From contig NZ_JAAGRY010000037.1 of assembly GCF_015707995.1 (NCBI RefSeq), positions 1 through 34,100 of the forward strand: a stretch of DNA of 34,100 nt. The letters are read 5' to 3'. The notes below the pieces were generated by a model that was not told where the DNA came from, did not search any database, and was given only the letters and a program-made list of their open reading frames with translations. Numbering within the stretch: position 1 is the stretch's first letter; each line of letters starts with the position of its first letter. This document shows positions 16,239 to 23,192 of this stretch, one piece after another. Source of the stretch: Microbacterium paulum (GTDB taxonomy: Bacteria; Actinomycetota; Actinomycetes; Actinomycetales; Microbacteriaceae). The translations under genes and the position numbers were made by a program.

Positions 16239-17602
16239 GTCGTGCTCCTTTCGGTGGATGGGGTGTTGCGGTCTCGTGCGCGATCGTGGCGCCACTGTCG
16301 GGCGGCATCCGCTGCTTCTCTCGCGAGCGCTTTGTCGCCGTCGGTGAGCCAACCCATGCCCGCGTAAGCCCATGAGCCGATGACGAGTACCTCGTCCGGG
16401 CTGATCTCCTCGGCCGGCTTCGTCTTGGCGAGCAGATGCCTGAGGCGCCAAGTCCGTCGTGCGCCGCGGAGCGAGCCGAGCGTCACCGAGTAGCGACGCG
16501 ACTTCGTCGAGAAGTGACCGCGAAAGCCGAGCATCCCTTCCCAGCGATGCAGCTGCTCGTACGGTCCTTCGGGATCGACGACAGCCGCCAGCTCGCGAAC
16601 GGTCGACTTGATGCGCTTGATGTGATCGCGGCCGGCACCCGTCGGCTCGAGGTCTTCGGTCGCTTTGGTGGCGTACTTCGCGATGTAGGCGGCCACGGCG
16701 CGGTCGGAGAGCGCACCATCGAGACCTTCGCGTCGGACGATCTGTCGAACGTCGAACTGCTGGCCCCAGGTGAGCGTCCGCTCCTGGTCGTCACCCGGAA
16801 GCGGCGTGGCGGTCACCTGTGTCTTGCGCACCGCGGACTCGATCGCCGCGACGAGGTGATCCGTCGTCGCTGCCGTCGGCGGGGCCGGGAAGGGGAGCTC
16901 TGCATGGATGCCGTCGAGCCTGATGATCGCGTGGAAGTGCACGACTCCCCGACGCTGGAACTCGGCGACCTTCGCGAACTGCAGCCGTACGACCCGGGCC
17001 GCTGCGCGCTGCGTCATGCCGAGCGATCGAGCCAGCTCGCGGCGCAGCCGGATCGTGAACCGACGCCACAACTCGGGCGCGTGGTACTGCCAGACGACGT
17101 GACCGACATAGTCGTAGCACTCGGCGCACACCGCATCACCGCGCTGCGGATCTTCGTCGTCATGGTGGCAGCGGCATCCTCTCGGCTTGCCGTGCTCGCA
17201 GACGCCGGTGCGACGGTCGACGGCGGTCGTGTGCACGGCGCCGAATGACGGTGCCGTGAGCGTGAGGAAGACCATCGGATGCTCGGCGACCTCCTCCGGA
17301 ACCTCCTTCATGCCGCCCGCGGCGCCGGCCATGATCATGTGCCAGGTGTCACCCTTGTACTCGTGGCTGCACGACTCGCAACGGGTGGCACGCCGGTTAC
17401 CGCAGCGGGTGAAGGTGATGCCGTCCGGTTCGCTCGCCGATGAGTAATCCGAAAGAACTTCGCCGGATGCCTCGCGGAGCGTCGTCGAGGATCCGACGAG
17501 ACGCACGGGGTTTTGGCAGTAGCCCGTCGAGGCGACGTTGCGCATCCAGCGGTCGTACTCCGCGCTGCGGAGCCGCTGCGCGACGGACTCATCGAAACGC
17601 AT
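16235..17602 (-). CDS. RepSA-like replication initiator
   Basis: The protein has 455 residues and resembles the rolling-circle initiators of pSAM2-type elements. Motif 1 is FLTLTAP (112-118), the HUH metal motif is HFH (222-224) and the nicking-tyrosine helix is YIAKYATK (306-313). Cysteine clusters at about 67-78 (CGNRRATRCESC) and 135-162 suggest zinc binding. Such proteins nick the double-strand origin after excision to allow replication as a plasmid. The ATG lies inside the last codons of the lipoprotein gene (14-bp overlap), and the stop overlaps xis by 4 nt. All motifs are intact, in contrast to the integrase. Confidence 0.85.
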   Translation of the reverse strand: MRFDESVAQRLRSAEYDRWMRNVASTGYCQNPVRLVGSSTTLREASGEVLSDYSSASEPDGITFTRCGNRRATRCESCSHEYKGDTWHMIMAGAAGGMKEVPEEVAEHPMVFLTLTAPSFGAVHTTAVDRRTGVCEHGKPRGCRCHHDDEDPQRGDAVCAECYDYVGHVVWQYHAPELWRRFTIRLRRELARSLGMTQRAAARVVRLQFAKVAEFQRRGVVHFHAIIRLDGIHAELPFPAPPTAATTDHLVAAIESAVRKTQVTATPLPGDDQERTLTWGQQFDVRQIVRREGLDGALSDRAVAAYIAKYATKATEDLEPTGAGRDHIKRIKSTVRELAAVVDPEGPYEQLHRWEGMLGFRGHFSTKSRRYSVTLGSLRGARRTWRLRHLLAKTKPAEEISPDEVLVIGSWAYAGMGWLTDGDKALAREAADAARQWRHDRARDRNTPSTERSTT

Positions 17603-18015
17603 CGGTCACCACCATCACGGGCACCGCGCAGCCGATGGGGTAGGTCAGGGCCATGAAGGGGTCGTCGTACCAGGTGATGCGGCAGATCTCATCGCTCTCG
17701 CCGGTCTCGCGGCGCAGCTCCTGCCAGTTGATGATCGCTGCGTCCGAGCAGGAGTTGTTCGCGATGGTCGGCCCGTAGTCGTCGAGCAGACTGTCATCGA
17801 CGGCGGGCGCGTCGTATCGTGCGACCTTGAGCATGGCGGCGCGGTCCCACTTCTCCCCCAGGTTGCAGGGCGCAAGAACGTCAGCGGGGCGCCCCGGTCG
17901 TCTGGCGGCTTGGGGTGGGCGGCGGGCTCCCAGTCGGCGCCGCACAGCCCGACAGGACGAGCGCCGCGACGAGGCCAACGATGGCAGCCGATGCGAGACC
18001 ACGGATGCTGTTCAT
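17589..18015 (-). pseudogene. frameshifted lipoprotein
   Basis: The ATG at 18015 overlaps the stop of the translocase gene (ATGA) and follows AAAGGAAA. It begins a lipoprotein signal with a hydrophobic core and lipobox LSGC, then a Pro/Thr-rich linker that ends at TGA about 40 codons in. A second frame continues directly with coding-like sequence (VLAPCNLGEKW through VPVMVVTDAFR) to the stop at 17589. Removing one base from the GGGG or CCCC run near 17890-17896 joins the two frames into about 141 residues. The second part contains three Cys (CNL, NSCSD, EICRI). It is probably a secreted element protein. The lesion may be real or a homopolymer sequencing error. No known family is recognised. 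Confidence 0.7.
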
Positions 18016-19424
18016 GATGCGGTTTCCTTTCGTGAGGTGCGTCGAGGTGGTCGCGGCGCACGGGGTGAGCGCGGCTGACGCTCTTCGGGTGGATCGGGGA
18101 TGACGACTGGCACCTGCCGCGGTGCGGCATACCGTGACGAGACGTCGCGGATCATGTCGTCGGTGATCAGTCCGGCGCGGACACGCTCGGGAGGACGGCC
18201 ATCTTCGGGCAGGACATAGGCGACGCCGGGAATGGTCGGCGAGATCTCGTGACAGCGTGCACCTGCCGCCACGGCTCCGTCGCCGAGGACCATCGCGGTC
18301 TCCATGCGGTCACGCAGTCGGAGCCCGACCGTCTGAGTGAAGAGGCCGCGCGCCGGCAACGTCTCCTTGCGCGGATCTTGGAGACAGGCGAACACGATGA
18401 ATCCGACAGCGCGGCCCTGTGAGGCGAGAGTCGCGAGCGCGGAGTTTGCCCGGCGGAGCAGGTCCCGGCCGGTCTCGTACGCTGTGAGCGCCGCGAGTTC
18501 GTCGATCAGAACGACGACCGTCGGGCTGTCGAGGGTCGCGACGTGCTGTCGGGTCGTGCCCGCGAGATCCTTCGCTCGCTGTTGCATCGCGGCGACGGCA
18601 TCCTCGAGCAGAATTACCGAGCGCTCAGCGTCCGCGGCAAATCTCGTCAGCAGCGAGCGCCCGAGCGCGAGTTCCATGCCGCCCTTGCGGTCGATGCCCC
18701 ACACCTCGACGAGGCCGCTGTGAATGGGTTCGGAGAGTCCGAGGAGCAGACCCCACACCAGCGATGCTTTGCCGCTGCCCGATGCGCCGGCCACGAGGGT
18801 GTGGGGACCGAGGCGAAGCGACCAAGGTCCGCCTGTTGCGTCTCTGCCCATCGGGACCGTCTTGCCGTCCCACGCCACGGGCAGGTCGAGGGAGAACGCA
18901 AACTCGAGCGCATCCACGAACTCGAGCCGCAGCACCATCGCGCCGATGTGCTCACCGTGGACCGTCGCGCGGCGTGCGCCGAAGGCCTGCGCGAGTAGAT
19001 CTGCCTGCGCCTGCAGGTGCTCACGGCCGAGTCCTTGCGGGAGGGCAATGGCGACGGCGCAGGTCCACCCCTCCCACACAGGCGCGCTGATTGCGGGGAC
19101 CACCATGCCGCGCGTTCCGTAGCCGGGGACTCCGAGGCCGACGCGCATCGCTACCCCGGACCAGTTCGCGAGGATGTTGCGCGAGACATCGCGCCTCCAC
19201 TTGTCCTCGGCACGGCGCGGCATCCGCAGCGCCGTCACCGTCAGCCAAAGGCCGAGCATGAAGACAAGCGCCAGGCATCCGACGTTGAACGCAACCTGCA
19301 CGGCCGGCACCGGCGGCAGCCATGAGACGACAACCACAAGCGCTGCAGCCCACCACCACCGGCGCGGGAGAATGCCGATCTCGTCACCCCAGCTGCGCAG
19401 CTCGCGCGGTACGGCGGTTCGCAT
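18012..19424 (-). CDS. FtsK/SpoIIIE-type DNA translocase (Tra-like)
   Basis: The protein has 470 residues. Two membrane segments near the N-terminus (about 22-37 and 44-66) are followed by an FtsK-type ATPase domain: Walker A GASGSGKA (213-220), DRKGG (245-249), and Walker B VVVLIDEL (303-310). The C-terminus is Pro/Arg-rich. In AICEs, proteins of this class (TraSA/TraB) move double-stranded DNA between mycelia or cells without a relaxase; I infer that role from context. The ATG overlaps the pra-like stop by one base (TAATG). A long upstream in-frame extension is a shadow of that gene and was rejected. Confidence 0.82.
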   Translation of the reverse strand: MRTAVPRELRSWGDEIGILPRRWWWAAALVVVVSWLPPVPAVQVAFNVGCLALVFMLGLWLTVTALRMPRRAEDKWRRDVSRNILANWSGVAMRVGLGVPGYGTRGMVVPAISAPVWEGWTCAVAIALPQGLGREHLQAQADLLAQAFGARRATVHGEHIGAMVLRLEFVDALEFAFSLDLPVAWDGKTVPMGRDATGGPWSLRLGPHTLVAGASGSGKASLVWGLLLGLSEPIHSGLVEVWGIDRKGGMELALGRSLLTRFAADAERSVILLEDAVAAMQQRAKDLAGTTRQHVATLDSPTVVVLIDELAALTAYETGRDLLRRANSALATLASQGRAVGFIVFACLQDPRKETLPARGLFTQTVGLRLRDRMETAMVLGDGAVAAGARCHEISPTIPGVAYVLPEDGRPPERVRAGLITDDMIRDVSSRYAAPRQVPVVIPDPPEERQPRSPRAPRPPRRTSRKETAS

Positions 19425-19822
19425 TACTCGGCACCCCGCGACTTGGGCGCCGGCTTCATTTCGCGGGCGCGGAGCGAGTATGCGACGCGAGGACGCCCCT
19501 GCCCCTCCTTGACGTACGGCGTCACGGTGAGCCCCTCGAACACAGCCGGGCGGAACGGCAGGCCGTTCAGCTCGGGCGGCAGCTGCGGCTCGGAGATGCT
19601 CGCGATCTTGACAGTGACCTCGCCCTGGCCCTTCTTGGCGTCGGGGTCGGCGTCGATCACGCGGACCTGCCAAAGCGGGTGACCGGAGTTCTTGTCGAGA
19701 TCCTGCCCCTGCCGCTCGCCGTCGTCGGACCACTTGACGATCGGCTCGACCTCGCCGACGACGAACGCACCCCGCGGGAAGAACGCGTCGAAGCTGACCG
19801 GGATTGCTCACTGGATTGCCAT
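19424..19822 (-). pseudogene. pra-like replication/excision activator with early TGA
   Basis: The frame of 133 codons encodes a protein of the plasmid replication, integration and excision activator type (Pra of pSAM2). Recognisable runs are IPVSFDAFFPRGAFVVGEVEP, HPLWQVRVIDADPDAKKG, and then FRPAVFEGLTVTPYV and RVAYSLRAREM. The expected ATG (19822) has GAGAGG upstream, but codon 5 is TGA (19808-19810). GCAATCC occurs twice, 12 bp apart, around that stop. Deleting 12 bp gives ATG-GCA-ATC-CCG-GTC, a normal family start (MAIPVSF). The only other in-frame start is a GTG at 19660, which would lose the N-terminal third. In pSAM2 Pra activates rep, xis and int, so this lesion may silence the element. 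Confidence 0.75.
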
Positions 19823-19841
19823 TAGTAATTCCTCTCAACTG

Positions 19842-19904
19842 GTGAACTTTTTGCTCACAAAAACAGCATCACACTTCCTTCTCATGCAATCAACCTTTTT
19901 CTCA
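19842..19904. promoter_or_regulatory. AT-rich divergent control region with operator-like repeats
   Basis: The 153 bp between the pra-like gene and the plus-strand gene at 19976 are strikingly AT-rich. GTGAAC-TTTTT-GCTCAC (19842-19858) is an inverted repeat with one mismatch, 20 bp before the pra ATG. A second half-site of the same form, TTTTTCTCAC, lies at 19895-19904. In pSAM2 the GntR-type repressor KorSA controls pra through operators at this place. No KorSA-like gene is recognisable in the element. On the minus strand TTGATT (about 19886-19891) could be a -35. Confidence 0.5.
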
Positions 19905-19975
19905 CTTAGCGCTTCGGTGTCTCTACGCGCAGAAAAACGGCACACGAGTAAGCTCGGAGCCGTGGAGGGGTCACC

Positions 19976-20527
19976 ATGAGCGAACTGCCGGCACTGCCGA
20001 CGTGGGGCGTTGTCCCCGACCCGGTTCGCAACGTCCTCCAGCGACTCAAGGAGCGAGCCGCTGCCGGGGTCGAGGCAATGGACACTCAGAAGATCAGCGG
20101 CGAGACCCCGCAGAACCACGACGAAGCGTTCCTGCAGATGTCGTGGGCAGCCGAAGCCGCCGATCGAGCCACGCGGGACTATCGCAGCGTCTTCAACGCC
20201 TACACGCACAAGTTCCACCAACCGAAGCCGCCGATCGGCGAACTCGCTGCAATGCAGGGAGCGATCACACAGTCATTCGCGAAGCGGTACACACCGAAGA
20301 CCGTCGAGGCGATCGAGGCATTGCTCTCGGAGGAACCCAACCTTGACGCGATCCGTTCGGGCATCCGCGCCCTCGGCTTCGAGGATCTCCGCGGTATCTC
20401 CGACGCGCTCGACCGAGCGATGGCAGCCGCCGAGTCTGAGCGTGGCTTTCACCCATGGCTGCCGGCTGCCGACAAGGCTCGTGCCGCGAGCCGCGCCCTA
20501 CAAGACCTCGGCGACGACGAGCTGTGA
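19976..20527 (+). CDS. hypothetical element protein
   Basis: The protein has 183 residues, is predicted mostly helical, soluble and without signal peptide or recognised domain. GGAGGGG (19964-19970) lies 5 nt before the ATG, so the start is firm. It is divergent from the pra-like operon and shares its control region, which suggests a regulatory or maintenance role, but nothing in the sequence proves it. It is followed by GC-rich hairpins that separate it from the restriction-modification cluster. Confidence 0.65.
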   Translation: MSELPALPTWGVVPDPVRNVLQRLKERAAAGVEAMDTQKISGETPQNHDEAFLQMSWAAEAADRATRDYRSVFNAYTHKFHQPKPPIGELAAMQGAITQSFAKRYTPKTVEAIEALLSEEPNLDAIRSGIRALGFEDLRGISDALDRAMAAAESERGFHPWLPAADKARAASRALQDLGDDEL

Positions 20528-20548
20528 GAACTTTCTTTACTCGTTCAA

Positions 20549-20630
20549 GGCCGGCCTCCGGCCGGCGCGGACTTGCTCGGCCGCCTGCGGTGCGTGCGGT
20601 CCTCGCTTCGCTGCGGTCCGCGCGCTCCTC
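20549..20630 (+). terminator. GC-rich hairpin cluster between two element operons
   Basis: GGCCGG-CCT-CCGGCC (20549-20563) is a compact hairpin 22 nt after the upstream stop. It is followed by a run of overlapping inverted motifs (GCGGAC...GTCCGC). It probably terminates the 19976 gene. A role in transfer or replication cannot be excluded, but I see no repeated octamer of the kind TraB binds. Confidence 0.4.
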
Positions 20631-20654
20631 AGCGCCCCGAGCAGACCGCCCGAT

Positions 20655-20682
20655 TTCCGATGTCGGCGCCGTGACATACGCT
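20655..20682 (+). promoter_or_regulatory. promoter of the restriction-modification operon
   Basis: TTCCGA (20655-20660), a 16-nt spacer and TACGCT (20677-20682) lie 40 nt before the methyltransferase ATG. The flanking CGATTTCCGAT is identical to that at the tRNA-cluster promoter. AGGAG (20712-20716) is the ribosome-binding site. Confidence 0.45.
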
Positions 20683-20722
20683 CGCCTCACAACCTCGGGC
20701 CAACCAATGTCAGGAGCCAACG

Positions 20723-21838
20723 ATGACCGCTCTACCGCTCGGCGATAGCGACTTCCTCGAGTTGCCAACATCGGTACGCATCGCCCGCGGCCCTGAGCAG
20801 TGGCGTAGGTTCGACGACTGGGCTGACGACAAGTCGAGTGACGCGCTGCTTATGGAAGGCGACTCCGCGCGAGTGCTCGAGGGGTTGCCGGCCGAGTCGG
20901 TCAACATGGCGATGACTTCACCGCCGTACTGGAATCAGCGCCAGTACGACGGTGACGGTATCGGGCTGGAGGCGTCGCCGGCGGAGTTCGTCGACAATTT
21001 GCTCGAGGTAACCGCTCAGTTGAAGCGAGTGCTTGCGCACGATGGAAGCTTCTGGCTCAATATCGGCGACACGTACTACCGAAAGTCGCTTGCAGGAGTG
21101 CCGTGGCGCACCGCCCTACGCATGATCGATGAGCAAGGGTGGATTCTCCGAAATGACGTCATCTGGAGCAAGCTGAAGGGTGGCATGGACACGTCGTCCG
21201 ACAGATTGGCAAACACTCACGAAATGCTCTTTCATTTTGTGAAGAATCCGAAGTACTACTACGACGCCGATGCGATCAGATCAAAGCCGCGCGCCGCGAA
21301 GTTGGTCAACGGCGCGGTCGTGTCCGCTACCGGTGTGTCTGGGGTCCGTTACCGCCGCAAGATTGAGCTTTCAACCGAGCTGTCTCTTGAGGAGAAGGTG
21401 AGGGCCTCTAGCGCGCTGGACGGCATGCTGTCTCAAATCGCCCGTGGGGAGTTCTCAGACTTCCGTATGGTGATCAGGGGCGGCGGCCAACGGGTGACTC
21501 ACTCAGACCAGGACCGCGTATCCGGGCGCGCAAAAGAGTTGCGCGACAAGGGCTTCTACTTTCTGAGATACCACCCGAACGGCGCGAAACCGTCGGACGT
21601 TTGGGACATCGTCCCTGAGGACACCCAGAAGCGCGACCCGCTGCATTACGCGGCCTACCCGGTTGATCTTTGCCGAATTCCAGTCCTCGCCACGACACCC
21701 CCGGGCGGCATCGTGCTCGATCCGTTCGCGGGCACAGGCACCACGCTGGTAGCGGCGCGTACGCTCGGTCGACGAGGCGTCGGCATCGACATCTCCTCTC
21801 GATACATCGATGTGGCGGCCAATAGACTCGCTGTGTGA
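20723..21838 (+). CDS. amino-class DNA methyltransferase (N4-cytosine or N6-adenine)
   Basis: The protein has 371 residues. The catalytic motif IV is TSPPYW (65-70) and precedes the SAM-binding motif I DPFAGTGTT (333-341), so the order is that of beta-class amino methyltransferases. The central part (about 170-300) is the likely target-recognition domain. SPP(Y/W) is more typical of N4-cytosine enzymes, but specificity cannot be read from sequence. It is followed with a 4-nt overlap (GTGA) by a NotI-like endonuclease, so it should protect that enzyme's site. The ATG has AGGAG 6 nt upstream. Codon use is clearly less GC-rich than the host genes, suggesting transfer. Confidence 0.88.
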   Translation: MTALPLGDSDFLELPTSVRIARGPEQWRRFDDWADDKSSDALLMEGDSARVLEGLPAESVNMAMTSPPYWNQRQYDGDGIGLEASPAEFVDNLLEVTAQLKRVLAHDGSFWLNIGDTYYRKSLAGVPWRTALRMIDEQGWILRNDVIWSKLKGGMDTSSDRLANTHEMLFHFVKNPKYYYDADAIRSKPRAAKLVNGAVVSATGVSGVRYRRKIELSTELSLEEKVRASSALDGMLSQIARGEFSDFRMVIRGGGQRVTHSDQDRVSGRAKELRDKGFYFLRYHPNGAKPSDVWDIVPEDTQKRDPLHYAAYPVDLCRIPVLATTPPGGIVLDPFAGTGTTLVAARTLGRRGVGIDISSRYIDVAANRLAV

Positions 21839-22731
21839 AGCAGGTAGTTGAGCTCTTTGGCACACGTGCGGACGCCGACGGCGACTGGAGTCAGATCGTC
21901 GCCGACCAGGTCTGTCCCTTCGATCACAAGAAGTGCTACAAGACTCGCAAGAGCAATCCCGAGATCTCGATAGGCACCTGTACCGTTCAGTACCCCGTCG
22001 AGCCCATCATGATCTGTCCGAAGCGAATGATCGACGGGGGGAAGATCTTCCGCGACGTGCTACACCTCTTGCCGCGCCACGAGCCCGGTAACGACTATCA
22101 CCTGATTCCAGAGTTCTCGGTCCCGGGCGGTTCCATCGACTTCGTCGTCGCGTCGGTAAAGGGAAACGACGTCGTCGACTTCGTTGGTGTCGAGTTGCAG
22201 ACCCTAGACACTACCGGAACAGTCTGGCCCGCTCGCCAGCGTCTGCTCATCGAGAAGGGTGTCATCGACCCTGAGCCACTCGAGGCCAAGAGCTACGGGA
22301 TGAACTGGAAGATGACGGCCAAGACCATTCTCGTCCAAATGCACCATAAGGCCGAGACGTTCGCCAATCTCGATCGACATCTCGTACTGGTTGTTCAAGA
22401 TCGCCTCGTCTCCTATATGCAGAATGAGTTCGACTTCGACCACTTCAGCAATCCCGCCGTGAGCGCAGACACGGTGCAAATCCACGGTTACGGGATGCCC
22501 GATCGCCCCGGCACAGAACGGCTGGGGCTCGCTCTCTCCACGCGCATCTCAACAGACGTTGCGGGGATTGAACGAAGCCTCGGGCTCCGCGGGTCCGCTG
22601 TGCTTGAAGAAGAGTCCATTCTTGGCGCGCTTGCTGACAAGGTCTCAGAGTCGACGCTCTTCAACCCTCTGGTATCAGACGTTCCAGCCTCCGCATCCCT
22701 CACCTTCCCCGCGGCGGAGGTGGAAGACTGA
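21835..22731 (+). CDS. NotI-family type II restriction endonuclease
   Basis: The protein has 298 residues. Four cysteines (C27, C34, C49, C61) in the CPFDHKKC and IGTC/CPKR context match the metal-binding fold of NotI. The nuclease site reads SIDF (D102), then VELQT (E120 and Q122), the D...E-x-Q variant of the PD-(D/E)XK site known from NotI. The target may be GCGGCCGC or a related rare sequence, which is inference. The GTG start overlaps the methyltransferase stop (GTGA), giving tight coupling. The gene reads intact. Confidence 0.82.
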   Translation: MKQVVELFGTRADADGDWSQIVADQVCPFDHKKCYKTRKSNPEISIGTCTVQYPVEPIMICPKRMIDGGKIFRDVLHLLPRHEPGNDYHLIPEFSVPGGSIDFVVASVKGNDVVDFVGVELQTLDTTGTVWPARQRLLIEKGVIDPEPLEAKSYGMNWKMTAKTILVQMHHKAETFANLDRHLVLVVQDRLVSYMQNEFDFDHFSNPAVSADTVQIHGYGMPDRPGTERLGLALSTRISTDVAGIERSLGLRGSAVLEEESILGALADKVSESTLFNPLVSDVPASASLTFPAAEVED

Positions 22732-23192
22732 TGTGGTGGCTCGCCACAGTTTCGAAGCACCACCCTCGCAACTGGGACCTCTGTAAGGAAGTCGGACTGT
22801 TCGGCTACGCGCGCGGACTCGCCAAATGCGAAGAAGGCGATCACATGCTCGTGTGGCACGGCGGCAGAGGGTACATGGCGTATGGCGTGATTACTGGAGC
22901 GCCATTCGTGCCCCGCACACGCGAGGAAGCGCCGTGGCCGGGTGGGCTTTACCGCTTTACCTCGGTGGTTCCGTTCAAGGTCCAGTTGGAGCTCCCAACA
23001 GCAGGTATCTACTTGAAGTTCCGTGACAATGTACAAGAAGTCACCGGGTTCAACACCGCGAAGCTCCAGCACAGTCTTAGCGCGATTCCGGATGAGGCTG
23101 CGTCGCTAGTCACTGAACGCCTTCTTGAGGCCGAACTTGGCGACCCCAAAGACGCCGGTACCGTAGGGGAAGTGTCGCGTGCAGAGTCTTGA
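22731..23192 (+). CDS. EVE/PUA-like protein in a restriction-modification operon
   Basis: The protein has 153 residues. Its start (WWLATVSKHHPRNWDLC), GDHMLVWHGGRGYMAYGVI in the middle and the beta-rich remainder resemble the EVE/PUA-like fold, which binds modified bases in DNA or RNA. The ATG shares one base with the endonuclease stop (TGATG). In this position it could read the methyl mark, modulate cleavage, or act as a separate type IV-like sensor. The fold call is by pattern only and moderately uncertain; the gene itself is well supported by overlaps on both sides. Confidence 0.6.
   Translation: MWWLATVSKHHPRNWDLCKEVGLFGYARGLAKCEEGDHMLVWHGGRGYMAYGVITGAPFVPRTREEAPWPGGLYRFTSVVPFKVQLELPTAGIYLKFRDNVQEVTGFNTAKLQHSLSAIPDEAASLVTERLLEAELGDPKDAGTVGEVSRAES

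Noticed and set aside
19425..19838. N-terminal extension of the FtsK-like gene up to 19838
   Set aside because: The extension is Arg/Ala-rich shadow sequence of the pra-like gene; the ATG at 19424 overlaps the pra-like stop as other junctions do.
20549..20722. TraB recognition repeats (clt locus) before the restriction operon
   Set aside because: There are inverted motifs but no tandem octamer series, so a terminator is the simpler reading.
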